Shown piece by piece: positions 39,373-50,962 of a stretch of DNA of 64,000 nt. The DNA is from Nymphaea colorata (taxonomy: Eukaryota > Streptophyta > Magnoliopsida > Nymphaeales > Nymphaeaceae). The stretch covers positions 25,996,131 to 26,060,130 of the forward strand of contig NC_045140.1 in assembly GCF_008831285.2 (NCBI RefSeq), in the 5' to 3' direction. Position numbers and translations under genes: made by a program. Each line of letters starts with the position of its first letter. The stretch's first letter is position 1. Under the pieces are notes generated by a model that was given only the letters and a program-made list of their open reading frames with translations, did not search any database and had not been told where the DNA came from.

Positions 39373-40060
39373 CTACGTGTGTTGGTGTGATTGATCATGC
39401 ACAGTAAACTCATGGACGACGCCGTTGACCTGAATGCAGATACATCTAGCAGTTTTCTCAACCCGCATTTCTTTCATATCCTTCTATTACTTCCCCAAAA
39501 ATATCAACCATTTAGCGATGTGCTGAAAACAAGGTCGTGCCTCAGTTTCTTCTTCTCAACACAGACGTGAACCCAATGCCAGTGTCCAGTGCGCGGTGCA
39601 CCTGTTTGAGAACAAAGAGGTCGCACTAGCCATGGTTACGCTGGACGGACACCAGCAAGTTGCATCTTGTGAAAGAACTCAAACATCTCAGATGCCTACC
39701 TGCTATGAATGTAGCAGGAGATGATGGTGCTCCACGAGAGTCCGGGCAGCCCCAAACTCTAAAACTCCGCGCAGATTTCGAGCAGCCCCAAACTCTAAAA
39801 TCCGCCAAGCATGATATACCATGAGACCACGTTTCGCTCGAGCATTTCATCGAGCAACTTCAGCGCAACCTCCATGTACGAAGCATGCTTGCAACATGAC
39901 GTTCCAAGGGCTAAAAATTTCTTTGAGATTTTTCATCAAAACACTTGCCACGCGGACCCAAATCGCTGCATTTTGTGTATAATTTGACAAGGGCGTTATG
40001 CAAATGCATCGCGGTCTCGCTCATTTCTGAAGATCTTCCCGTGAGTAGTTTTTCACTTTG
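39373..40060 (-). pseudogene. Dead PLS-class PPR gene with E motif
   Basis: Reading the minus strand from about 40060 down, several frames in turn give LHNALVKLYTKCSDLG, then PWNVMLQACFVHGG and LLDEMLERNVVSW, then an ASEMF-F--KMQLAGVRP block. Last comes an E-type end, 39477-39373, with MKEMRVEKTARCICIQVNGV and VHEFTVHDQSH before a stop. These are PLS-class PPR and E-domain motifs of organelle RNA editing factors. At least two frame changes and several stops are present, and most upstream repeats are missing. A 24-bp internal duplication (CAGCCCCAAACTCTAAAA) lies near 39747 and 39782. It is a host gene relic, not a working gene. Confidence 0.75.
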
Positions 40061-40745
40061 CGGCTACCGATGAAGGAGTGTGTCTTAAGCCTGAAGAGGT
40101 AGACACCACAGTTGGCAAACTCGCTGATATAGTCGGTGAACTAGTGTCTTAGTAATAATAAAGTTTCTTTCCATTGTGGGAATCGTATAAGCATATAATA
40201 AATCCCATTCACACGGCAATTTGAACTATTCGACTTCAAGTTAGATCCATTCTTTACCAAACTTGATTCAGACGCTATGTAACTAGATTCAAACGCAGAC
40301 TCCAATTCAGATCTGATTTTTAACACTGCTTTGAGGTTCGACCAGAACCCTCATTTATATGTAATGTAATCACGTTGGTTACTGGATTTGCGCTGGATAT
40401 TGAACTCAGATTCATATTTCACGATGAAATTGCATATCAAATCTAACTTGGTTAGTAACAAGGTCAGATTTTTTATCAGATCCAACTGAAGCATTTTATA
40501 TAAGACCGATAATTGAGAAACAATAGCATCCACGCCGTTCGATCTCTGTAACGTGTAAGAGTCTTGATAACTCTCAACATAGACGTGTCAAGTCTCTTAC
40601 ATGCCACCGTGATTCCGCGAAGTGGGGATGTCGATGCAGCATAGCGGCGATATCTCGACACTGGCAGCGATAGTTGAGAGAAAGCGAGAGAGAACGGGAG
40701 ACGGCAGCAGGAAACGAAGAGTGAAGGAAGAGAGCCGACACGCAT
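40061..40745. other. Spacer upstream of small-protein copy 2
   Basis: No gene is recognised. It should hold the promoter of the gene at 40746. Confidence 0.45.
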
Positions 40746-41021
40746 ATGATGAGACCTGAGGAGGTAGAGAAGGCGAGGGTTCAGGCGCCGAAGCGGCCGC
40801 CGGGGCAACACCCCGGCGAGGTTCTTCACCAGCGGAGGTCCTTCCCCTTCTCCAAGATGGGCACCGTCCAGCTCACTCTCGCCGGCTTGCTGCTGATTGG
40901 CGCCGTCGGCTACTTCACGCTCTACGTGAAGTCGAAGCCCGAAGCGACCGCCAGCGACGTCGCCAAGGCTGCAGCCGGCACGCCGGACTCCGACCGCGTT
41001 CTCCGCGAGCAGAAGCGGTAA
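40746..41021 (+). CDS. Small one-helix membrane protein, copy 2 (91 residues)
   Basis: A single exon. The N-terminus is MMRPEEVEKARVQAPKRPPG, followed by GEVLHQRRSFPFSKMGTVQL, a helix (about 42-60, LTLAGLLLIGAVGYFTLYV) and a soluble tail with KPEATASDVAKAAAG. It is the paralog of the gene at 37818 and the fuller of the two. A start at the second ATG is also possible. The function is unknown. The GC-rich coding part contrasts with the AT-rich flanks, as is common for short plant genes. Confidence 0.75.
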   Translation: MMRPEEVEKARVQAPKRPPGQHPGEVLHQRRSFPFSKMGTVQLTLAGLLLIGAVGYFTLYVKSKPEATASDVAKAAAGTPDSDRVLREQKR

Positions 41022-41797
41022 TCAGTGAAACCAAATTCGTTTTCTTCCCGTCTTCTGGTTCGCGCTTCCGGCCGTCCCCTGATGCCCTGCTTTGTCGGTG
41101 ACATTCTGTTTCGTAGTATATTCATAAAATAATCCTGTATCTAAATTTCAAAGAATAACATGGCCTTGATATTTTGCTTGTCCGTTCTCGAACATCGAAC
41201 CGTGAAGAAACGAGCGTAATTGTGGAGTTGATTTCCTTCCACGTTCGCCTGATTCGGTGGCGTTATTGACGCTTCTGAGTTCGACATTTACCTTTTTGCC
41301 TCTTCTCTATATATAAGACCTTCATAGCGCCTGGTCCCTTCGCATTTCGTCATCGTTTTTGTTCTTCCATTTAGCTTGGTGTGGGCGCCATAAATAACGG
41401 ATCTATTGTATAGAAGAAGTCACTTTGTTAGCGATGTTCCTCACTTAATAGGTCGGGGCGGAAGTAAAATCTAAAGCGACCAACTGTGAATCTAAAATCT
41501 GAGCATAGTTGGTCAGGTAAATGATGTTTATTCCTTTGAAACTGCAAATGTAAGTGGTAGGATCAATTAATTAAGGGTGTACTCTTCAGGTCCCGAATGC
41601 ATATGAAATTGAAAGTAATGACTGGGTTTTTACCTACCCATCAAACCGACCAACAGAAGAAAATCTAAAATCTAATCCCATCTGCCATAGAAAAGGACAT
41701 TTCAAAATTCAAATATGGAAAAGGACATTATGGAAGGGAAGAATAGAAAGGGACATTTCAAAATTCAAATTATGACTGCATTGTCAATGTTTAGGGG

Positions 41798-41936
41798 TCA
41801 TTTGGCACGTCGTTTTGTAAACCTATCTTAGATGCAGATTCAAGAAATGCAAATTCTGGAATTATAAATCCAGTATTGAGTAAATATATCATGAGGTCAG
41901 TATGTAACTTTTCTATGAACCAAATGGCCGCTTACT
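41798..41936. mobile_element. Small MITE with GGTCATTTGG-type ends
   Basis: The left end GGGGTCATTTGGCACG and the inverted right end GCGGCCATTTGGTTCA match. About 140 bp, non-coding, lying downstream of the small-protein gene. Confidence 0.55.
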
Positions 41937-42298
41937 GTGTCACAATTTTTATGTCTGATCCTCAAAGGTAAGGTAAGAAAAAGATATACGAACCAAATGT
42001 TGTTAAACACTTGGCTCAGTGCTTCGTGGTTAAGATTTGCCCTTTAACTGGTGAAGCTTTGTGTAGACCGATGCAGGTCTGTTTGAAAGTATAAGAAACT
42101 AAAACCGTTTGTTCAAGTTTCAAACTTTGCTTTTATGTAGGTAGAAGGGATGAATTGAATTATTCTCTCAGTTGGCTGGATACGTATATATATATATATA
42201 TATATTTACGTTGTAAAAAATGATCACGAAAAGTGCATTAGTGATAACCAGTTACTTGAAATTAAAAAAAAAAAACAGTCATATGACCACAGAGAATA

Positions 42299-42735
42299 AG
42301 ATCGTAGGGGGGTTAAAAAAAAAAAAAAAAAAACTTTTTCTAAAAAAAAGTAAAATGTTTATTGACTAACAACACGGGTAGTTTTGTCCGCCTGGCGGCA
42401 CATGATGACAGCATGGCATCCTCGAGGATCGCGGGACCCACACGTACCGTTGAGTTGGCAGGTCTGCATTAATTAATTGGCCGAACGCGGACGTTGCCTC
42501 CAATAGCAGCATGCCCCCCATACTTACACAATATTACATTTAACCGATCATTTTTTCCCGAATGCCGGTTACGGTCCTACATTTTTTTTTTCTGTGTTTT
42601 CCATAATGAGGGAAGGGAGTCCTGCTTTCATTTGTAGTCGCATATGTAAGAGTATCACAACAGAAATTATAATAATACTAAAAGACAGATTTCTATCCGA
42701 TAGAACAAGGTTGCGACAATCGGGTTGGACCCACC
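42299..42735. repeat. Relic sharing flanks with the phytocyanin duplication
   Basis: From 42398 (GCACATGATGACAGCATGGC) to about 42735 it matches 47787-48215, the 3' flank of phytocyanin gene 1. Just before this, AAGATCGTAGGGGG at 42299 matches 46015 in the 5' flank of the same gene. The phytocyanin gene itself is absent here. Confidence 0.6.
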
Positions 42736-43165
42736 CATTTGAATTGAGTTGCGGGCAAACTAAATTAATTTCATAAGAAAGACAACAATGACAAAAATTG
42801 CGAGAAAGGAAAGAGACAAAGGCCAAAAACTTAACTAATCTGATTTTGTATATTCACATGTGGATCCGAATCCTAATTTTATAGAATTTTACCAATTGTA
42901 AAACGCAAGAGCATTAAATATAAAATATTTCTTTAAAAATAAATCTAATCCGAATCCAAATCTCATCCAATTTCTTAATCAAATATTAATTTTTTTGTAT
43001 GCGACTTTTTCTTCGACCGAAAGTCGAAAAGAATGGCAGCGTCGCCTTTGAGAAATGAAGAATGCTGGCAAGCTTTCAAATTTTGTAGCAGAGTTTCTGA
43101 CATTTAATGGCGAAGGGGAAAGTGGGGAGTGCCACTCCAGGGGCCCTTTAAGGCATCAGCTCCTC
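42736..43165. other. Spacer, no supported gene
   Basis: AT-rich. Nothing is recognised. Confidence 0.45.
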
Positions 43166-44440
43166 CTATTCAAACGCCTGTGGATAAACTAAGACATTAG
43201 GGCGACTCGTGCCCTGTGGAGAAAAGGAACCAGGGAGACGCGTGTGCGCCGTTGAAGAAGAAATTGGAGCACGGTTGGTACGCCATTGAAGAGAAGAATA
43301 GGGCGCTGGCAGAACTCCATTGAAGGGCAAGAGTTTCCCGCTACTTACGACTCTCGACTTCCGCTCGCTCTCGCGCCATCTGCTGCCCTCTGTGGAGTAC
43401 ACCATTCTTTCTCTCTCGCTTCTGCCATTGAATTTCCAGAGCTGCTGGAGAGGTGCAGGTCAATTTTCTCCTCTTCCTCTACTTTCTTCTTCTTTTTTCC
43501 ACCCTTCTGCAATGCACGTATCTTAGGCTATTAACGACCTCGTCCCTCTCTGTCCGCCCCTCCATCTCCTGCCCTTGCTTGTCCCTCAGAAGCTTGCAGG
43601 CTCATTGGTTGCTAGAGGGTGCTGGAGGGGAAGAGGTCGGTCTTCTTTCTTTTGAGTCCTTCTTCCACGTCTAGGGATTTCGCTAGATAAGATGCTCTTA
43701 TCGCTCTCTATTTTAAAACTAACTCGTTCTTGATGTCTGTCGATTGAATCTTATTGGTCTTCTCTTGATTTTCTTCAATTGTCGTATGAATCTTATGTGT
43801 CTGTGTCACAAATATGTCACTGATCACCTTCGCTGCCGCTTTCAAGGCCCGAAGCGGGTAGCATGCCACAGAAGGTTGGCACCCTCTTTTGGGGTTGTTG
43901 AAACTTTTGCTCGTTGTTTACTGCTGCTGCAGAGTGATTTTGGAAACTCTGGATCGGGTGATTTGAGAAGCGGATATTGATTCGGGCACGTTAGACCTTC
44001 ATTTGTTCTAGAGAAACGAGGGATCTTGAATTTAGAAGTTAGTACCCGATGGTCTAGGGTCGGTAATTCAGCAAGTTAATTTGAGGAAATTGCTCATATA
44101 TCGTCAACATAAGTTCTTGAAACGAAAACTAAGGAGAAATGAAAATCTACAGACGGAAGCATTTTACAGGGAATAATCAATTGGATTGATTCCAACATTT
44201 GAGTTGGAAATGTACTTGCTAGGAGTTTATTGAATTATCAGGCCTTCATCTTTCTGCGAGGACACAGTCGTCTCATCATCTTCTGAATGTACCTTTTCAA
44301 GTACGGAAGTTTGGTGCGAGTAAAATTAATATCACCTGTTATGCTTTGCTGTCGTTGCTAATTCTGACTACTCTGTCCCAAATTATGTTTTGTCTTTCTT
44401 CTTAAGGTGGGCTGTTTTTCTCTTTTATTTTTGCTCAGCT
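43166..44440 (+). other. Transcript-like block, donor of the kinesin-intron copy
   Basis: No long open frame or known family. It has GC-richer pieces with possible splice signals (GCAG|GTCAAT at 43458, CTCAG|AAGC near 43590, CTGCAG|AGTG near 43932), as a 5' untranslated region or non-coding RNA gene might have. Positions 43495-44431 recur at 21405-22337. This copy runs on past both edges without a flanking repeat, so it looks like the donor. Confidence 0.4.
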
Positions 44441-45348
44441 CTAGAATTGATTGCATGAAATATCGTTTTAGAAAGAGGAAGAAAAGATTTCATATGTTGT
44501 TCTACATGTTACTCAGATAAAGGATGCTCCTAATTGACATTATATAACTGTTCTATTTTTTCGTTATTTTCTTTTGTTGCCTTTGGGCGACCATCTATTG
44601 TTATGCGATGGAAGAATAGTATACTTGCTGAATATATAGAGAATAGTTAGTTCTTATATAGCATTTTATTTTTTGTAGACCATATGAACCTCCAAAAAGT
44701 GAATCAGGTTGATTGGTAACAAATTTTCTGGATACTGGACAACCATGAACAGTTCAATTCAGGGCTGCTGCAATCATGGTATGACTAAACACCTAGGAAT
44801 GTAGCACCGGTACTCTGTCGCTCAGAACACAACAGGTTCAATGGTCCTTCTAGAAATTCAGCGTACATCATTTATTTTCTTCTTATCAGCAGCAACAACA
44901 AGGATTTCAGAAGAAAAATCCATTATGTACGCTCTTAATGTTGGTTATCTTTTCAAAAACGTATGTAATTGGCCTACTAACTTATTGCATGAAATATTTT
45001 GAATGTATATTCTTTCGGACCTCGAGTCACTCAGGTCCATTATGCTTGTTATCTATGTTGCAATTTGCAGAGTTTCCTGAGACACCGTCCATGACTGCCT
45101 TTTCTGTGTCTGCAACCTAACCTGTTTTATTTGTGATTTTCAGCCTGCTCTCATTTCTTTCCTCAGAGCAACTTTCGCTTAGAATCCTCTGGATATAAAC
45201 ACTGTATCTCTTCTTTCCTTGTGCCTCTTTTTCGAGCATATTGGAGGTTTAATATGTATACATATATATATCTACACATAACACATTGCTTTCAAATTGC
45301 AGATTAGGGTGAACCCTTCCTATGCTTCTTTTACCAGCATATTGGACG

Positions 45349-45349
<1 letters not shown>

Positions 45350-45391
<42 letters not shown>
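45350..45391. repeat. TA microsatellite
   Basis: About 21 TA units. The same place in copy 2 (near 52047) has only a few units. Confidence 0.85.
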
Positions 45392-45394
<3 letters not shown>

Positions 45395-46796
45395 TTGAGC
45401 AACTGAAACTAAGTTATACCACTTGCTTGAGTTCCTTTAATGCGATTAAATAATAGTTAATACAAACAAATTATGTTGATTAATTTGTATTGGCGTCTTT
45501 TTAAAATATCAAATAATATTGTTGTTTCATATTTGATTATATTCAGATTTTTTTTTTTGGTTTATATCAAACTTAAGTAAGCGTTTCCGTTCATGCTAAA
45601 CATTTATGCAGGAAGATTTTAGGTGTAGCAAAATTTTACATTTTTTATAGTTTTAAAGGTAAAAGGTAAATGTTTGACTAATAGTTAACTCGACAGAAAT
45701 AAGCTTACTAACACTTTTATTAACCACGAAACAGTTTGATTTTATTTTTCAGCATTGTAAAAAAGTTTAGTGCGTTTTAAGTTTTTGTCGGTTCTTTAAA
45801 TGTGTTCTTAAAAACTTTTCATGAAAGGGTGGCTTATGGAAATAAAAAAAAAAAATGCCAGTACACTTTGTTGGCACAATGTGATGACTCTAATGCCAAA
45901 CTTTCTCCCCCTTTAAATAATGTAATATTCAAATGTAGTATGATTTCTTTTCATTTCATAAAATTTATTCTTATAGAGAACACTTTTCTGTTGATATGAG
46001 TTAATAGGGAGCATAAGATCGTAGGGGGCCATTTAGGAAGACTAACAACATGTTACAGTTTCATCTATCTGAGATACATGGAACAATTACATACCATTAC
46101 TGTTACCTGTAATTGGCGTCCCCACCTTTGTTCCACCACTCTTCCTCTGCACCATTGGCTTGTGCTTGTCCGTGTTCAGTAAGAATCGGAGATGCAACGC
46201 TGGTGGCTTCCTCCTTGCCATAGTGGAGTTGGCTGGGCATCATTGGTGAAATTTAATGAGCTTTTAGTGTATTATTTCATACCATCATCTCAATTTTCCA
46301 TTTCATCGATGCTCCTTTTTTCTGTCCTTCATTTTTGCAGCCGGAAACGCTCCACTCTCAAGACTTCTCCGATAAACCAACCTAATCTTCTTCTTCCCAA
46401 GGGAAATGAACGATTGCAGAAATGATTTGCAATAATTGAATTGTTAAATATTTAGATATTGAGGTTTGGTAGGATGGAGCATCGATTGCAGTTTTCTGTA
46501 AATTTAGAAAAAGATCTTCATTTATTGGGGGATTGTTGCCTGTCACCACTTGCCGGATCTTGTGTTTCTTTTCTTTGGTTATAACACAAGCTGTCACTTT
46601 GTTTTTCCTTTTTTTTTTTTGTTTTTGGGTACGCGACGATATCTGTTTCTTTATCACCGAAATGCGTGGGGGCAATATTGGAAGCTTACGTTCTCCGAAT
46701 TCCTTATGTATAGGAGATTGGAGATCCTCTCGGTTAGTCAGGTTCCCCCGCAGACGACAGAGAGAAGATCTGAAAAGAAGCTTCTAACAAGCACCC

Positions 46797-47412
46797 ATGG
46801 ATCTACGCCCCATCTGGCCGTTCTTCCTGCTCAGCGTCGCCGCTCTCATCCTTCAGAGTGCAGATTTCGCCGGCGCCACTGACCACATTGTTGGAGCCAA
46901 CCACGGGTGGAACTCCGGCGTCAACTTCACCCAGTGGGCGGCCAACCAGACCTTCTACGTTGGCGATTTCATCTGTAAGTTCTACCACCGAATGAGCCCG
47001 CCCCCCTTGCTTTCTCCCCCCCTCTTCCTAACAATTTCTTCTTCTTCCACAATCCACAGCGTTCCGGTACCCGAAGACGGGGCAGTACAACGTGTTCATG
47101 GTGAACCAGACGGGCTACGACAATTGCACGACGGAGGGGGCGCTCGGAAACTGGAGCAGCGGCAAGGACTTCGTGGAGCTCAAGGAGGCCAAGCGCTACT
47201 ACTTCATCTGCGGCAACGGCATGTGCTTCAACGGCATGAAGGTCAGCATCAAGGTCGAGAAGCTCCCGGCTGCATCGCCGCCCAAGGGGGCTGCCAACTC
47301 CAAATCCGGAGCCAGATCGGTCATTTCCCGGTGGCAGACCGGCGGCTGGGTGTGGCTAGCGGTGGCCGCATCGGCGGCGCTCGCACTTGTCTTGCCCGGC
47401 CTCCTGGTCTGA
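46797..47412 (+). CDS. Early nodulin-like phytocyanin, copy 1
   Basis: Two exons, 46797-46974 and 47060-47412, encode 176 residues. The first 27 residues are a signal peptide. The plastocyanin-like domain runs from about 29 to 126 (HIVGANHGWNSGVNFTQWAA, FYVGDFISFRYP, YYFICGNGMCFNGMKV). The copper-binding His residues are replaced by Tyr69 and Met114; Cys110 is kept and the axial site is Met119, so blue copper binding is unlikely. Cys82 and Cys115 can form the usual disulfide. A Ser/Pro/Lys linker leads to a hydrophobic C-terminus (VWLAVAASAALALVLPGLLV), typical of a GPI anchor. ENODL proteins sit on the outer plasma membrane, with roles in cell wall or signalling inferred from the family. The single intron at this place is usual for phytocyanins. 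Confidence 0.92.
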
Positions 47413-47786
47413 GTAGCTAGGGTTTTGCTTCATTGGGGTGTGAGGGCACGGGTGGAATTTCCGTCTTTTGTTTGGTTATATTTGCTCTGTAGACGTCCTT
47501 TTCCTTTTTCGCTGTGATTTATTTTTCCTTTTTGATTGATGGGTACGTGGATGAGAGGTGTAAGGCTGAAGAGAAGAACCCAACCATAGAAATTGTGCAG
47601 GGATTCTTTCTTCTTACTATGATTGTGTGAAGGCTGTAGATCTCCCCATTGCCGTGAAATGTTGGAGCTCTAACTCGACAACGCGTGAAATTGGGCGCAA
47701 TTGAAGGGGTTAGGTGGTTTACCTTCATACTATCTATCCACTGCGGGTAAAAACTGGCCGTCCCGTTCGTAATCGGCAAAAGCAAA

Positions 47787-48215
47787 CATGGCACATGAAG
47801 ACAGCATGGCATCTCGAGGATTGCGGGACCGACGGGTTTTTCGAGTTGGTGGTAGGCATCCATAAATTAATTGACCAAAGGAGATACGTACCCTTCTCTA
47901 CAATAGCAGCATGGCCCCCATGCTTGCCTAATATTGCATTTAAGACTTTTTTTTTTTTTTTTTTTTGATGTCGGTCACTCTTTTTATTTCCTGTGTTTTA
48001 TATAATCAGGGAAGGTAGTTAAGTTTGCTAGGGCCAGGGGATGGGATGGGATGGGAGGAAGAGTGGGAGCTTAACCTTTGCATTAGATGGTAGAATGAAA
48101 TACAGAAATCTTCTTTTCATTTTCAATCATTAATAATTTTATTAATCATCACGGAGAAAGACGTCTCTTTTTTAGGTGATATCCGTTAGACCAAAGGTTA
48201 CCAAAATCGGGTTGG
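47787..48215. repeat. 3' flank of phytocyanin copy 1, repeated at 42398-42735
   Basis: Shares GACAGCATGGCATC, TAATTAATTG, AATAGCAGCATG and the CGGGTTGG block with 42398-42735. Confidence 0.6.
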
Positions 48216-49519
48216 TAAAGATTTTGAGTAATTTTTGGAACCTTTAACGCCCTGTTTGATGGCAGGGTAAATTTTTCATGAAAAAAAAAATTAGAAAAAT
48301 ATATGAAAGGAAAAAATTTTGATTTATGGCCTCGAAGTTTTTTCCGTTTAAAAATCAACTACCTTTGGGGAGCACAGAAAAAGAAAATCACAGATAATAT
48401 TATTTTACCGTTGTGTTTTCAACAGTGTAACGCCACTTCATAAAAGTAAGAAACGTCAATTAGCCTTCTCCACATTGCTGACTTGGTAGACGCTTGGAAT
48501 CTATGACAGAATATACGGACGCAACATTAGATTATAACTAGTTAATGCAACAAAAGGACACAGAGAATGTCTATTTTATGAAAAAATGGTTTGCATCAAT
48601 TACCTATTTCATCTGGCATGTTCATCTGGCATGTCAAACGGGTGTATACAATATAGACTTCGCTTCTAGATGCTGCACCGAGTGCATTTGTATAATACTG
48701 CATTTGTATAATACTCTTGAATATGTTGCACTTCTTTCTCATCCAGCCATGAGGCAGTGGAATGAGTGTTGAATCCAGCTAAGTCTCATCAAAGTTAATT
48801 TCATCCATAAGAAGTACATCAACAATTACACAGCTAAGTCTCATCAAAGTTAATTTCATCCATAAGAATATGTGAGAGACACATGGAGGTGCTTTGCAAA
48901 TAAAGCAGACTAAAGAAAACAAAAAAATATGACCTTTTCATAATAAGTTATGAGTTTCAAATATGAGATATCATTCAAAAGAAACAGCATTTGAGCACTC
49001 CGTAATAAGAAAAAAACAAACAATCACATTTGCTGCGGCAATAGGGTTGATAACACTACTTTTTCCAACTGGTTCTTGAAGGTTCCATTGTTCAAGGATC
49101 TTGTTGTTTCCCAATCGTATTTTTTTGGTCAATAGAAGTGTTGGTATAGGAGGGCAAAAAACATAATAGCACATTAATGATTAAGCAACTCATTTGTTGT
49201 CTAAGTAATTTCCACTACTCTTTCAACTGTAAAAGAAAAGAGATAGATATTTTACCTACAACTTTCCATAAGTACTTGAGAACACGAACAAAAACAACGT
49301 CGACCGAAACAAATGGCATCAACATTGACAACAAGCAATCGATAGTTAGTTGGGGCTTTACCGTGTCCTAGTGTTTTACCTTTGATGTAACGGCAATCGA
49401 CGATCGTCTAACCGTCCTGCAAGAACATTTCATGCGATGACAAAGGTAAAGAACCCACAAACAAAGGTCGGTTACAGATGTTTAGGGTTTTACCTTGCGA
49501 CGAGAGATATGGGATCTTT
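48216..49519. other. Spacer with short direct duplications
   Basis: CAGCTAAGTCTCATCAAAGT, with the following bases, is present at 48776 and 48831 (38 bp, near identical). Two smaller repeats lie at 48619-48638 and 48686-48715. No gene is seen. Confidence 0.55.
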
Positions 49520-50437
49520 TAGAGGTCGTTTGATAGCAACAGGACACGCGGAACAGGACATGAGTGTCCTGTTTAGTTGATTTTTTCATCAAACGTCGGA
49601 CACAGGACAGGCTAGACAGGACGAACGCCTAGACAAAGGTATAAATAATTTTTTTGTTCCATTCTGTTCCGAGCTAACCCTCGGAACAGACAGGACAGAA
49701 ACTTCCTCTCCCGCCCCCGATGACCTCGACCCCAATCCCGACCCCTCGACGCCATCTCCTTCTCCTCCACCTCCGCCCCCGTCTCCCCTGCCTTTCTCCT
49801 CTTCTCTATAGCAGCACCCTTGGAGCCTCTGCTCCATGTCCTAGAGCTTGGTGCAGCAGGCTTCCTTAGCTCGCCCAATAGAACTCATCGTCATTTGCTC
49901 CAAGTTCATCTTCAGTAGGCTACTAGGCTTGAATGACTCCAGCGGTGCCAAACTTGCTTTAGCAGTTTAGGTGCTCAGCCTGCCGCTCGTCTTCAGCAGT
50001 TTCTAGCTGAACTGCTACTCCTTTTCATGCAACCCACCAACCTTGGACATCCTCTGCTCCAAGGTCTTCTACAACAGGCTTGGACGTCTTCAGCTCCAGG
50101 TCCTTTTTCAGTAGCTCCTTCGCAGCATGAGCTTCTCTTTTGAATGTCTGTAATAGATATTGAACTCAAACTCAGATAGGAAGGCGAGGCTGCCATAGTG
50201 ACCGCAATCAAGAATAAAATGAAAGTTTTTGTATGTTTTGCACTTCTAGATCCTGCAAAAAGCGCAGAAGGTTCTGAGCTGTAAATAAAGTACAGGCTGC
50301 CAATAAGCTGTGGCCTTTTTATTGTTGTTGATTATTACAAGGTTGAAGCCCCTTGAGTCTCACTAAAATCATTTAAGTTAAACGGCAGCCGATCATCTCT
50401 CTTAGTCTAAACTTTTGATTCCTGACATGGTCTGCAG

Positions 50438-50908
50438 ATTAGTGATGGAGGTGGAGCTCCATATGCTATAGATGTAGCGAATGGGCATATGGTTTGTGGT
50501 TGTGGAGATATCAACTACTGCAAGGTACATCTTTCTCAAAAAATTTAGCCTTCTTTAAATCGTCAACTTAAGGGTTTGATTAATTTTACATGGAGTTTAA
50601 TTAGCTATTGATGTTACTGTCAACACATCTGTATTTCTCGATTTAGATCTTCTTATTGTAGATAATAATGGTGGAAGTGGTTAGATTGATGGAATCAGAA
50701 CTCACTCAGAGTGTTAATTTTTCTTCTCATAAATGTGCCTTGGCAGCCAAACATGACTTTCGGTGTCAGTCGTTCTTCGAGAGCTGCAGAAGGACCCTCT
50801 CAAGCCATCAGTGAAGCTTCACCCTCTTTAAGGGGCAGAATGCCCTTGCAATTGTTGTCTCTGTTTCTTAAACTGCAATGTTTGATGTCAGTGATGTACA
50901 TTATGTAA
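50438..50908 (+). CDS. Two 3' exons of an unrecognised small membrane protein gene
   Basis: Exon 50438-50524 reads [20 protein letters not shown] then GCGDINYCK, between a CAG acceptor and a GTAC donor. Exon 50748-50908 continues in frame with [16 protein letters not shown], then [20 protein letters not shown] and MSVMYIM before the stop. The joined frame is open and the end is hydrophobic. The 5' exon with the start was not found upstream, so this is either the end of a longer gene or a captured fragment. I do not recognise the family. Confidence 0.45.
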
Positions 50909-50923
50909 GCAGTATGTTGTTTT

Positions 50924-50926
<3 letters not shown>

Positions 50927-50960
<34 letters not shown>
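50927..50960. repeat. CT microsatellite
   Basis: About 17 CT units, just after the stop of the two-exon fragment. Confidence 0.85.

Positions 50961-50962
<2 letters not shown>

Larger units (their letters stand above)
45148..47600 (+). repeat. Duplicated block, copy 1 (phytocyanin gene with flanks)
   Basis: It matches 51818-53965 from about 1.6 kb before to about 0.2 kb behind the gene. Flanks differ by many changes and indels, while the coding parts are about 97% alike. Copy 1 has extra sequence near 45840-46170. Confidence 0.85.

Noticed and set aside
49589-49878. Gly/Glu/Arg-rich minus-strand frames
   Set aside because: Result of a GC-rich, CTC-rich stretch. No motif and no conserved look.
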